From positions 9,832,499-9,896,498 of the forward strand of contig JAQFVV010000012.1 in assembly GCA_028023455.1 (NCBI GenBank): DNA of 64,000 nt, given 5' to 3'. The notes under the pieces are model-generated. The model was not told the DNA's origin, ran no database searches, and saw only the letters and a list, made by a program, of their open reading frames with translations. The translations under genes and the position numbers were made by a program. Positions 46,539 to 58,460 of this stretch are shown here, in pieces; positions within the stretch are counted from its first letter, which is position 1; every line of letters begins with the position of its first letter. Source of the stretch: Epiperipatus broadwayi (taxonomy: Eukaryota; Onychophora; Udeonychophora; Euonychophora; Peripatidae).

Positions 46539-47085
46539 TGATTTGAGATAGATTCATCTTGACTTTTTCATTTTCTTGTAATTGACTTTCAACTTAAGAA
46601 ATTAAATTGCGCACTTTAGCAATAATCTACTTATTTAAAAACTATTAAAACAATAAAGTACTCTATATCGTGTAACAATTATTAAATCAATGTAATTAAA
46701 AGTTGTTATATATGAAATAATAATCAAATTTAAAAAATAAGAACTGCCCATTTAAAAATATGGTGTCACAAAAAGCATTTTCAAATATTGACTTGGTAAT
46801 AAATTAATTTTGTAAGTAATTTTAAGTTCTATGACTGAAGTCAGATAATAGTACGTATAGGATACTATAATCAATTGTGTAAACATTTCAATTTACTCAT
46901 TTTAGAAATTTCTATGTTGCATTTTTGTTATTAACACAAATTAATATATATATATGGTTGTTACAAACTAAAACAAAAACATTAAAAATTATTTAAAGTG
47001 TTTAAAAAATATTTACTAACATAAAGTATTTTAATTATTTATAAGACATATGGTACAAAAATAATGATAATTTTATTTTTAATCT
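46539..47085. other. Anonymous AT-rich DNA
   Basis: Nothing supportable apart from an (AT)n tract near 46942-46955. Confidence 0.45.
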
Positions 47086-47087
47086 AC

Positions 47088-48500
47088 TAATCATCATCAT
47101 CATTTTTCAATCATGATCAAGATATCTCTAAGTTCAATCCATCTCCAATCTATGGCCTCTCTTCTTAACATAATCCCAGCATACTTCCTTATTTTATCCA
47201 TCCATCTCATATATAGTGTCTTTCTAGGTCTTTTGAAATCTCTTGGAATCCTAAAATTTCAAGTGTCTATCTATTATCATTTCTGCCATCAGCCCAACTC
47301 CACTTCACTATCTTAAGACTTTTAATGACTTCCTTATTTCATCCATCCATCTCACATATGGATTCTTTCTAGGTCTTCTTGGAATCCTAAAATTTCAATT
47401 GTCCATCTATTATCATCTCTTCCACCAATATGTCCAGCCCATTTCCACTTCAATCTCTTAAATTTTTCAATGATGTCAGTAATACCTATTTGTTTTCTTA
47501 CCTTTGTATTTCATTTTTGATCTCTTTTTATTACTCTTAACATATCTCTTCATACTTTGTAGACTGATCTAAAGCTGTATTGCTCTTCTGTTAATTCTTC
47601 AAATCTCAGATCCATAAGTAAAAATTAATAACACATTTATTAAAAATCTTCCTGTTCAAATACATAGGTGCATTTCCTTTTGATATTAAATTATTTCTAC
47701 TAAAAACATTCCAACCAAGTTTAATTTCATGCTTAATTTCATCCATTGTTTCCATTTGTAATCTGATCAAGATATTGGTAGTTGTTAACTTCTAACACTT
47801 CATTATCAATGTTTATTTTTTTCTTTTGAGAAAATCCATTGAACATTATATTAGGTTTTTTTTTTTTAACTTTTTCTTTTAGTCCTATTTTGTTGCTTTC
47901 ATCTGATAACTATTGCAACATTCCCGAAGCTCTCAAGGATTTTTTGTAAAAACAATTATATCACCTGAAAAATCTACATGACTTAAATAATCTCCATTTA
48001 TTTTTATTAAATTTAGCTTCCCATTTTAGTCCTCAAAATATTTCTTACAAAACTAAATTGTTTTGGGAACATGGAGTCAACCTATCATACCCCCTTCTCA
48101 ATGCTAACCATCCTAGTATCATTATGTAATCTAATTGTTGCTGTTGCATTTTTTATAAATGTTCTTCAGCATATGACAATATCCTGGGTCTATACCCTGA
48201 TGATCTAATGCTTTAATCACTGAAGAAATACTTATAGAATCAAATGTCTTTTCATAATCTACAAATCCAAAGCATAATGACAACTCATATTTATTTATCC
48301 TTTTTATAGCTTCTTTCAATACTTGGATATGATTCACTGTACTAAAAACATTTTTAAATTCAGCTTGCTCTTTTGGTTGATTAAAACCCAATATTGGCTC
48401 TAAATGAGTTGTAATTATCTTGGTAAAATTTTTATATAAAACTGATAAAAGATGGATAAGTCTGTTATTTTTAATATCTTCTTCACCTTTTTAAAATATT
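47088..48500 (-). pseudogene. RTE/CR1-like reverse transcriptase fragment, copy 2
   Basis: Minus-strand reading begins near 48490 with RT motifs related to NYRPISLLSVLYK (LIHLLSVLYKNF). It continues into an open 86-codon part (48131-48391) with GFNQPKEQAEFKNVFSTVNH and LCFGFVDYEKTFDSI, where motif A aspartate is kept, then IDPGYCHMLKNIYK. Further on, NGDYLSHVDF replaces the L-x-F-A-D-D box, so the second catalytic motif is lost. LEVNNYQYL and the C-terminal WIELRD tail follow. It is the same family as 33759-34690. It is 5'-truncated, many times frameshifted and carries an internal tail duplication at 47185-47465. Confidence 0.8.
47185..47465. repeat. Tandem duplication of about 145 bp in the RTE tail
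   Basis: ACTTCCTTATTT-ATCCATCCATCTCA, TTTCTAGGTCTT, TTGGAATCCTAAAATTTCAA and TCTATTATCAT occur twice in the same order (from about 47187 and 47331). The two units differ by several substitutions and small gaps. Confidence 0.8.
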
Positions 48501-48509
48501 AAATAAAAG

Positions 48510-49404
48510 TCATTATTTATTAATATAATCAATGAAAGTCTCAATCATAGAAGCATGAAATGAATATTAAGTGAATTGTATTTGGGAAAAAAATCAATAT
48601 GTTAGATGGTACGTATTATGCTTGAAATGACTATACTTCTATGTAAGAGAGTCTACATTTAAATTAAATATTATCCTAAAAATCCAAATTCAATTTTAAT
48701 TTTATATAATGAATGAAAAGTAAAGTTTAATAGTGCCTAGTTACTGATCTAAAATTACAGATAGCAATTTTATAAAATATTCCTCCATAAATGTTATCAA
48801 TTGTTTCATTTTTAAATAGAGATTGAATGAGACATTTATCAGCAAATGATAATTCAGTCTTTCTTTTAATTTAGATAAATTATGGATGGACATTTCAAAT
48901 TGTAACATTTTCCAGCCATTATTCCTTTAATCTAAACTTATACTCACTGGAATACAAAATTTAATTTAATTTTGAATAAGACAATACAGATGCATTAAAA
49001 AAATAAACATAAATGATAAATAAATATATTTCATTGGCGTGAGCATATTACTGTTTCTCTTTCTTGGTTTTATCATTTTGCATTTCAAAAATAATTTAAT
49101 TTTTATAGTAACCTTATAAAATAGCCACCATTTTTTTAAATGATGGTCATTTTGTAATACTGATATTATAATAAGATGCTAATATCATGGGAGTAATATG
49201 TCTTTCTCATAAAATAAAATGGTAAAATTTAGAATAAAAAAATAATAAAGTAAAACTTTTATTCAATATATAATTTTAAAATATCTTTGATCACATACAG
49301 TAATAAACTACACAGACAAAAAAAGTAAATACATTAGCTAAAAGGTCCATATATTTATTTTATTTTTATTTATTAATTTCATAATAATAGAATTGCCGAT
49401 TAAC
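48510..49404. other. Anonymous AT-rich DNA
   Basis: No gene or element could be supported. Confidence 0.45.
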
Positions 49405-49502
49405 CTACGACAAATAGGGTATATGAGCACAGACTTTCATAAGACCCACCACTCTCCACACTACCTCATAACACTGATACACCGGAACACATATATTGAA
49501 AA

Positions 49503-49570
49503 GATAAATAATCACCAATATATGTATTTCATGCTAAATCAGCAATCATCAGTTGGTCCAGATTACCATC
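49503..49570 (-). ncRNA. Hammerhead ribozyme, retrozyme copy 8
   Basis: Core CTGATGA (complement 49546-49552), stem II TGCT-GATTT-AGCA with T-T at its base, GAAA, short stem III around ATACATAT, and stem I ACCAA/TTGGT with AATC/GATT beyond. All invariant core bases are present. Confidence 0.75.
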
Positions 49571-49978
49571 TCTACATATATATGCTATAAGTGATCAGAT
49601 ATATATTAAGAAAACCAATCCTCATACTTTAATGAACAGGCTTCAATCTACTCTACACTCCAACTCTTCAACCATTCATCCAATTGAAAATTCTGATGAT
49701 GGAATGCTCAAAGGCCACCCTGAGGCCGAGATTCCTGTCACATCCATGTTGATCTAAGGTCAATCTGATCCCTCATGTACAGGACATAATCCATTTTAAT
49801 ACATATACAAGGGATGGCCAGACAACTCTACTACGTAATAACTGAAACACACAGGCTTATTAAATACCTGTGTCTATATATGTAATATATAGGGTATATG
49901 AGCACAGACTTTCACACTACACACCACTCTCCACACTATCTCATAACACTGATATATCCGAACACATATGTTGAAAAG

Positions 49979-50046
49979 ATAAATAATCATCAATATACAT
50001 ATTTCATGCTACACCAGCAATCATCAGTTGGTCCAGATTACCATCT
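49979..50046 (-). ncRNA. Hammerhead ribozyme, retrozyme copy 9
   Basis: Core CTGATGA (complement 50021-50027), stem II TGCT-GGTGT-AGCA, GAAA, and stem III ATA-TG-TAT. Stem I has one mismatch (TTGAT opposite ACCAA). The core is intact. Confidence 0.75.
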
Positions 50047-50095
50047 CTACACATATATGCTATAAGTGCTCAGATATATATTAAGATAGCCAACA

Positions 50096-51640
50096 AAATT
50101 ATAAAGTGGTATTATAAAATTTGCAGTAATAAACTGCTTCAAATGGAAATTAAAATATATGCATAACATATTATATTAAAATTATTAATCGAAATTTTAT
50201 TTAACCTGTCAAAGTATTTTTTGTTCAATGTGTTTATATACTATTAAAAAATCTTTTATTTCTTGAGATTTTTCTTCAGTTGCATCAGTTTTTCTTCTCT
50301 TATTGTTTAATTTAAAGTAAAATCTGAATACAAATTAAAATACAAACTGAACACGCAAATTGATTGATTTTTTAATATGATGATGATTAATTAAAGCAGC
50401 CATGGGGAGTTTTTATATAGTGACTGAATAGTAATCTATTGGCTTTTGACTAATCGAATGTGAAGATACATATTAGAATTATATAAGTAGATAACTAATA
50501 CGAATTTTTAAATCTATTTTCTAATTACTTTCCTATTTTTATAATATTATTTATAAAAACTGAAATAATTTTTAAAAAAAGATGAAACTAAAAATAATTT
50601 AAGCTGCCCCTATCAAAATGCAACGTTATATATATTGTAACGGGCACATACGTACGTTACATTATTTTTTATTAGTAAACATAAAAAAAAAAGTTTGCCA
50701 ATAAAAAATTTGTTTTTTAAGAATTAAAAATTGAAAATTAAAAAAATCATCTTAAACTCGTATATATATATAAAATCGCACAGATAAATAATTATTAAAA
50801 TAAAACTTTATTAAAAAAAGAGTAGTTTAAAACTAAATTTTCAGAAAAGATTTAGAGATAAAAATATATGTTTAAGTTTGAAAACAAATTAATTAATCTT
50901 TTGTAAAATGGAAATGACTATTTTAATTAGTAAACTAGCCTTTGGGCATTTAAATGTATAAGCATCGGTCAGATAGGAAAACAATACAAACTTTTAGCAA
51001 ATGAAAAAAATCCATCGGGAAATCGGACCTCAACGAAAAGGTTTTCACCATCATGATGTAATGTTGAGTTAATCCACAAAATTGTTATAAAAGGAAAGGT
51101 TTGAAAATAAAAGAGTTAATTAGTTATTATGAGAGTACAGATATGTGTTAGTGCAGAGTCGAAGGAGAAGGGATTGAAAAGATGCACTCTTCAATCCCTT
51201 CTGTTTTGTTAAAAAAAAAAAAAGAGAGAGAAATGACATCGTTTCTTTTTCTACATTAAGGACCAACTAAACTAACAGACCTCCGGATAAATAAATAAAA
51301 AAACAACGGCTAACTCAACCAATCTTTTTAGGACGGCATGGGAATTCATGTTCAAATGGCAAGCAACAAATAAAGATGAACTGTTTTAAACCGTAAGAAC
51401 TTTATAATTAATGAACATTAAATTAAAAACTTTCCGTATTTAAAATAATTAAGAAATAAAATCCTATCTGACCAACGTTATTTATTAATTAGTTATAATT
51501 TTATTTAATGTTATTTCTTTTGTAAAATCATTTCCATTTATTTATTTATTTGTTCTTTAAGTTTTATTATGATTTCTGTTTTTCATTAAACTAGTTATAT
51601 AAATATTAAACTTAAGTCAGGCGTGAATGGCTATATAGAT
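50096..51640. other. Less repetitive AT-rich DNA with one hairpin
   Basis: No gene. A hairpin AAGGGATTGAAAAGA / TCTTCAATCCCTT with a 5-base loop lies at about 51168-51202. A TTGTAACGGGC junction after an AT tract is at 50630-50645. Confidence 0.4.
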
Positions 51641-52400
51641 TTGTAAAGTTATATTAGGGGAAGGTAATCTTAGGTTATTCATTTTGTAGTTGAATTAGGT
51701 CAATGGATTGGATATATTGGTGTAATTAGTAGATGTAGTACGAGATTCGCTATGGGCAGAATTGCTATTATACGCCGCACACACTTGTTTTGCCTATGGG
51801 AGGAATTATAAGACGGAGACTGCAGTTCCTTCCTATGGAGTTTTTTTTATTGCTCTCATTGTCAGATAGATGTAATATTCCTATCTGATGAGAAGCAGTT
51901 TCTTCTCTTAACCTAATTGTGCTGCCGTATTCGTATTACATTGAACACATCGATATATCAGATGGATTGAAGTTTGGTTTGACTGCGAACCTTTGGCCTA
52001 AGGTTAAACAAGGATTGAATATTTTCTTTTCAAATGCAAATCTATGTAGTCTATTCATACTCGACACTCTAAATAAAGATGCATTAAATTTAAGTTGGGT
52101 ATAGACGCTTGCATGGGTTCGTTACCAGTTGATTATGTTTTTGGTTTTCATATTCGATCAAAATATATATAGACATTCGGTAAATACTGATACCTTATGG
52201 TGAGTATCTAAAATGTATTTATTTGGATGTCTTTTAAGTTATTGGTGTTAATGCAAGCATCTTATGGTGAATGCTATTGGGTTACTTATAAATTTCCCTC
52301 TGCAGTTGACGGTATCAATGATTTTGTATTTGATTGTTTATGTTTATTTTGAAATGTTTTTGACCGTGGAATCTATGTAACCGATCTATACTCAACATTT
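51640..52400 (+). other. Non-repetitive, less AT-rich island of unknown role
   Basis: This stretch has more C and G than its surroundings (TACGCCGCACACAC, GACGGAGACTGCAG) and no match to other parts of the window. It contains a hairpin CAGATAG/CTATCTG (about 51863-51886) and a strong splice-donor-like ATGGTGAGT at about 52198-52206. The 61-codon frame at 51919-52104 shows no domain. It could be a non-coding exon, a regulatory region or an old single-copy repeat. Confidence 0.3.
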
Positions 52401-53859
52401 TTAAACAAATCTGTGCGAACTTAATTAAAATGTAAACTTATAATATTATAAAAATTAAAATGTAAATTTAAATTATAAAATCAAATTAAAATCTAAAATA
52501 AACATACTAAAATAATAATGTTAAATTTTATATATATATGTGCGTAAATAAATGTTTGTATGTTAATATTTTATTCTTTTTTTAAATTATTCTTAGATAA
52601 GAATTTGTTTTTTATGAATATAAATCTCTGCTACTCCCTGAGCTAGTGACATGGGCTAATGACCGGAATTAAAATTTAAAAACAAAAAAAAAATTTTTTT
52701 TTTACTTACGTATCTGCCTACTTTATAAATTTTTCTAGGTTCAAATACCTAGATGGTGCCCTGTAGTGCAGATGATGTTAAGTCCTCCGGATTGTTACAA
52801 TATATTGTACCAATCAAAACCGTCTGCTCACTCAACTCGACTCAAAATCCTAGCAAAAGTACCTCGAATTCGATCATGCTCGGTCTGGAACAATCCTGAA
52901 TTGTAACCTATTTGCTGGTTCTTTGAATCTCTGACCCTATGAGCAACAATCCTGATGATACAGCACAATAATTTTAATTCCAAGCCTGGAAGCATAGTGG
53001 CAGAGCATAAGATCAGACTGATGATGATGATCGAGATAAGAGTAGCTCAAGTATTACATTTATTACAGTTATTTATTAATGCTAAGCTATTAGTTAAAGA
53101 AAATAGTTCTAAATATTAAGTAGAAAATAATAACTCAAAAACAAACCAGGATTTACATGAAATATATATTTAATAAAATATTAAGAAAACGCATATATAT
53201 GTTACAAAATGTTTCATGCTTGGGGTGACATTGTTTATTTACAAAACTTGGGATTTGTCCCCTTTACATTAATTATTGAATAGATAAAATGTTATGGAGT
53301 GTGTTATAGCTTATGCGGGATTAATATGCCAATTTAATAAATTTTTACTAACAGAATGTTATGGATGCACAAAACAATCTACAAGATCGGAACATAGTCG
53401 GATTGCTAAAGATACTTGATAATTTAGCATTAATCATTTTGACAAATAAATATAAATATACGGTCTCAATTATTTATTTATAATCTTAAAACTCATTATA
53501 TATGTTTGATAGGCATTGTTTGGACATAGCGTCTTTAGAATAAGTATACAAAAAACAAACAATGTGTTACATTGACAGGGAGAGGTAAGATATATAATCA
53601 TTAATGTTTCACAGAGAATATGTATTGATTTACGTCTATGGAGATCGATTAGTATTTTAAAAGAAGGCAGTTTTAAAATCAGTATACAAACTAATTAGCA
53701 TGTTGACGCATTTCATGAATGAGTCATTATTTCCAACGCCTAACGAAAAGTCAAACAGGCATAAATCAATTAAGTAAAACAATAATGATACTAACATGTC
53801 ATTAGAGAAATAAGGATCTTATGGTAGTTTGAATACTTCATCATTTAAACACATTTGAG
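52400..53859. other. AT-rich DNA with an unclassified island at 52.62-53.03 kb
   Basis: The island contains GAGCTAGTGACATGG (A-box-like) and AGGTTCAAATACC (B-box-like), separated by a homopolymer block. It continues with non-AT-rich sequence (AACTCGACTCAAAATCC, CGATCATGCTCGGTCTGG) ending in a GAT repeat. It may be an interrupted tRNA-derived repeat. No gene is visible. Confidence 0.3.
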
Positions 53860-54095
53860 AATGAATCAGGGTTGATACGTCTGCCATTTTGGTGGAATGG
53901 TATCGAATGGAAAAGCTGGGTTTGAATGCCCAGAGCCAGTTGTATGGAACTTTCTCAGCACAATAAAAACCTCATAAGCTTCGCGTTCCACAGGTAGTAG
54001 CGTATACTCCTGATTATGAATGATTTTGAGAAAGTAGGACAGGGAGCTTCGGACTTTCGAAGTACCCCTATGACAAAGCAATAAACAAAATATAT
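53860..54095 (+). repeat. Unclassified repeat with a B-box-like motif
   Basis: A markedly GC-richer patch with sharp edges, ending at an (AT)n tract. TGGTGGAATGGTATCG and GCTGGGTTTGAATGCCC resemble pol III boxes about 30 bases apart. An open 71-codon frame on the minus strand is probably incidental. A SINE or other short interspersed repeat is likely, but no second copy occurs here. Confidence 0.35.
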
Positions 54096-54839
54096 ATATA
54101 TATAAGTATCATAAGAGAAAAGAAAGGTATGCCAGCAGCATTATACCTGTGCGATAAACTTAATATATTATATTCTAGAGCCTGTAAGTAATTTGACTCC
54201 TGTGCAATGATATATTTAAATAAAGAATCATTAAGTGAATTATAACAGAGAATCTCTTTTAACTATGACATTAAACTATCAAAATTTCTATTTAATTTCA
54301 ATTCCCATATACGTATTAACTGATAGAATTAGCCTCCAGGCAGCAGCAAAAAAGAATGGATTAATTATATTAAGGTTCACAATCTTTTAAAAATGCAAAT
54401 TTAAAGACAAATTCAAATAATAAAGTAAAATATGCATCGATAATAAAATATTTTAGATTAAAAAAAACATGAATAAAAGATTTAAATCTAAAACCCAATC
54501 TAGCAAGCAATTTCTGTTAAAATGAATAAAACTTTACTAATAAATTTAAATGAAACCCCTGCTTCTTTCCCCATTAAATAAAAAAAAATAAACCCTTATT
54601 AGACTCGCGAGGTTGAATGATATTGGTATATTAATTAAAGAGCATAAATTGTTTACATATATAACATGAATAGGTTAGAAATATCTAATGGAGCTGCACA
54701 AAGTGATATAATATATAAGAGTTCAAGCATGAAAGGTAAGTTAAAAATTACACTAAAATGGTAGAGATTACAGAGTTCAAAAGCAAAATTAGCAGGAATT
54801 ATATACTACTACATTAAGAAAATCATAGTTTCCTTACAT
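54096..54839. other. Anonymous AT-rich DNA
   Basis: Nothing supportable. Confidence 0.4.
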
Positions 54840-55245
54840 ATTATAAAAATTTAAAGCAGCTCTTCATTAATTGGGGCTACCTCAGGAGAGCACAGCATAG
54901 CAGGCAGGCACAGTATGGCAGTCATCAGTTGGATCAGTAGTCAAAACAGCAATCAGATGGTCCTCTTGTATGGCCAGTCAAATGGGTGGAACATGGCAGC
55001 AGCAGGCAGACAGTCTTCCGAGAGGCCCACAAAAATTGCTTCTTTTTCTACTCAAATATCATGTCGCAAAACTTTTCCTGACTTCTTAAAGTGGAATGAT
55101 GAATCAATTTTTCTGGAAAATTACTGACTCAAATGTTCTGAGAGAATTTACTACCTAATTCAAAGTTTAATTACTAACTCTTCTTTTGTTCTGTAGGCTC
55201 TTTTATATATTTATAATCCCCCCAAGAATGCAATTTTAGTTGCCC
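54840..55245 (+). other. GC-richer island with a splice-acceptor-like end
   Basis: The sequence 54870-55030 is rich in CAG/GCAG words (GGCAGGCACAG, GGCAGCAGCAGGCAG). The island ends with TTACTAACTCTTCTTTTGTTCTGTAG (in pieces: a TACTAAC branch-point-like word at 55172-55178, a pyrimidine tract, then AG at 55195-55196). The 70-codon frame at 54915-55127 has no recognisable domain. It could be an exon boundary, an LTR-type promoter region or coincidence. Confidence 0.25.
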
Positions 55246-55750
55246 ACAGCTATCCACGTAATCTCTTTTTAAAAAAATTTAATTAGTAAAATTTTTAAAA
55301 CAGATAAGGCTCAAAATATCATTTTAGATATTTATAAAGATTTGCAATTTTAATTAATGAAAACAATCTGACTACAGATAAAGATCGTTTCAGCTTATTA
55401 AGTAGTTCAAGCCTTCCCCATTTTTCTTTTTGTTTTTAAATTCCAGCATTTTAATTAAAACACACACATATATAAAAAAAATATAGTTACGATTTATATA
55501 AAGAAAATATCTAATTTTCAGCAATAACATTGCTAAATTATTGCTTTGTTCATAGATATATATGCATCATGCACACTACTGTTTTATTTTACTGAACATT
55601 TTTAATTTTATTAATTTCTTAGATCATTATGCATAGTGTGTGAGTGAATGGTATATATCTACAGCAAGGTCTGAATTGTGGGCCATGCAGGAGGTTAGTA
55701 TGATTGATGAAGCATGAAGTTCGATGTGATTAGACATTGACTGCTTCAAT
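55246..55750. other. Anonymous DNA before the minisatellite block
   Basis: AT-rich. A patch at 55630-55750 (GTCTGAATTGTGGGCCATGCAGG) is GC-richer and may be the end of a repeat. It is followed by (AT)n. Confidence 0.35.
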
Positions 55751-58440
55751 ATATATATATTGTAACAGAATAAAAAGTTACCCTAAAACAGGTTTGGGCA
55801 GCATTTTATAACTGACATAAAAAAATGATGATGAAATAACAGTATTCTCCTTAAAGTTACAGCCCATTTGTAATAGAATAAAAATGAGGGTATACATTTC
55901 TTTTAATATACCACATATTTAAGAGCTATTTATAACAAATCGGATATACCAAAACCATTATAGAGTAATCCTGTTTAATTGTGCTCTCCAAATTATGGTG
56001 TCATTTATAATAGAATAAATGTGTGTATGCTAACCTCTGTTATAACCCCAATGATTTAGGTAGCATTTGTAATATATCAAAAGGATGCAATGAGAAATAA
56101 TAGATTTAATATAACCTGAAAAGAATATAGCTCAGTCATTGATCACACTATGTAATAGAATGAAAATGATTCCTGAAATTGGACATCATTTATAACTGAA
56201 TAAACTGTAATTCAAATAAAAATAATACTGATTTTATAATATCTGTAAATAATAATATTGTCCATAACAGAATAAATATAATATACTAAACTAAATGAAT
56301 ACCAGTCAATAACTAATTATTTAGTAATTAATATAACCCTTTGTCTAATCACATAAAGCAAAACAATGATAATAATTTTTAATATAGCATCATGAGTTCA
56401 GACAGTGTTTATAATAAGCTGAAAATAAACAAGAGCCTCACTTCAAATACCCTAAATACAAATCTACTTAAAATTGATTAAAATAAAGCAATTAAATCAA
56501 ATATCATTATCCCAAAACAATGATATATGCTGAAGATAGATTTCACTTATAATCAAACGAAACCAACAATAAATCATTAAACAACTAATTCTAATATACC
56601 CAACTAATCAAACATTGCTTATAAAAATATGAACTTATACTAAAATTTTAAAATGTTCATATCTAAATAAAATAATTCATGAATAATTGAAATGATAGTT
56701 TTAGTATGTCTTATAAGTTTACAATATATTGAAACAAGAATGCTGTTTCATGTGTATATTTATTCTAAGAGCTATTTACCCTCCCACCTTAAAAAACGGC
56801 AAATGTATAAAAAACTCGATCTTATATTTTTTCTAGAAAAATATAGCAAAAAGTTCAGTTTATGACTTTACAAGAAAATCATTATTTTCTATAACTGAAA
56901 AAAAAAATAAAGAGAAAACTTCATTATTGATTTCATATTTTTAGATTATAATTTAAATATCTCACTCGTATTTATTTAAAGCTGGCATTTATTAAAAATA
57001 TTACATTTTTAATATTTGGAATGATGTTGTCGTATAAAGTGTGATAATAGCTTGAGGCAGTCTTAATAAATTGGGAACCATGAACTAATCCTTTTAGTTA
57101 TCTTATCTATCCCGCTAAAAGTAGAATGTCCAATCCTTAAGAAGAGAAAAGCACTCGGGCTTAAATGAGAGATGTGGGACAAATAAAATACAGTGGGCTG
57201 AGCTGCTTAATCAATCGAGAGGTCAGAATATAAATAGTTAAGTTGGAAGTTCAGAAGGGAATTTAAAAAAAAGATTTTTAAAGTGTATGTTTAAAGATTT
57301 TTTTCAAAAATTTTTTTGAAAAAGATAGTAAGAAAAGTAAAGAATAAAAAAGTTAAAATTCTTATTTAAGTGTTACTTAACTCTGATTTTCATCACCTTG
57401 GAATATAACCTTTACAGCCACTGTTAATAATAAAAAAAGAAACCATTATTAAGGAAATTATAATGATGAAAGGCTAAACGACAACAGCTTCCTCTCTTCA
57501 TTCCAAGCCATGTTTCTCCAAGATTTATCTGAATAAACATCATAGAAAGTAAATAATGCCATTCAGCAGAAATCAATGCCCCCTTTTTAATGCAGTCACA
57601 TCATGAATATGAAGGAAACAACTGGATAAAAATGAAGGTAGTGATTTTATATTTTATTCAATACTTATATGTGTTTATAAAAGATAAAACAAAACATCTT
57701 TCTTTAGAAAAAAAAGAAAATTATGAATAAATTTAGCTATGGAAATACATTTTATTAAAGATAAATTATAAATACTAAAATACCTATAATTAAAATGCAT
57801 TTTAATAAGGATTGACTTCTCATCTACAGATACATTTAAATTAAAATAAACTAAAAAAAACCCGAATACTTATAATCATTGATATTATTGATTTACAAAT
57901 AAGTATACCTAGAAGAGCCAGAAATACTGAGCTATTACATATAACTCTAACTGGCTAATAAATAAATGCAACTGCTGATCAACTTATATGAAGAAATATA
58001 TATCTGCGGCAGACCAAATAATAATGGTTATGCTATATCACTAAATCAAAATTACAAATGCTTACAGGCATCTCGATGGTATATAAATAAAATAATGAAA
58101 TACTATATGGATTATAAATGCTTACCTGCATATTGGTATTATGTGAAGAAAGTAATGAAACTTATGCACATAAATGCACATTTACACTGACTGGATTATG
58201 AATAGTCCACAAACCCTGAATTATTTACACTACCTGATTTGATAGATTAGAAAGAAAATAATAAAACTTATCATCACCAATGTACATTGATACTTGACTG
58301 AATTATAGAAACCTTACAGATCTGGAATAGCTCATCTTACCTATTTACCTACCTAAAAAGGATGTACAGATATGGAATAAAGAGTTGAAAAATATTCATG
58401 CAGTATTGGTAGATGTCTACTTGATAAAAGACCCTTTGAA
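55751..58440. repeat. Strongly decayed minisatellite zone
   Basis: A motif close to CATTTATAACAGAATAAA recurs irregularly: near 55803, 55864, 55924, 56002, 56063, 56184, 56264 and 56406, mostly 59-87 bases apart. From about 57990 to 58310 another degenerate unit (AAATGCTTAC...GAAGAAA-TAATGAAACTTAT) recurs every about 56-60 bases. The zone probably descends from tandem arrays. No gene is visible. The middle part (56700-57950) shows nothing clear. Confidence 0.5.
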
Positions 58441-58460
58441 TACTTTACCTAAGATAAATC

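Larger units (their letters stand above)
49405..50095 (-). mobile_element. Retrozyme tandem dimer
   Basis: Two minus-strand copies lie in direct tandem with a 475-bp period (AAGATAAATAATCA at 49501 and 49976). The spacer between them (49620-49850) matches the spacer of the 42-43 kb array (AATTGAAAATTCTGATGATGGAATG, CCCTCATGTACAGG, GGGATGGCCAG). The B box is changed to GTGCTCATATACCC, as in the 28 kb pair, so these form a subfamily distinct from the GTTCAAATCC copies at 42 kb. Outer boundaries are about 49405 and 50095, and no clear target duplication was found. Confidence 0.82.

Noticed and set aside
24814-49590. Repeated short protein frames with EKINNHQY..YF.LNQ.SSVGPDYHL at 24814-25050, 28236-28430, 42499-42741 and 49393-49590, which look like a conserved peptide family
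   Set aside because: All are translations of the ribozyme-bearing repeat, mostly on the antisense strand. Similarity follows from the RNA element, not from protein selection.
51869-51906. Hammerhead candidate at CTGATGAGAAGCAG
   Set aside because: The hairpin after CTGATGA is not followed by GAAA and no stem III is possible.
54915-55127. 70-codon frame with CAG-rich start
   Set aside because: No recognisable domain and no second evidence. Kept only as part of an unexplained island.
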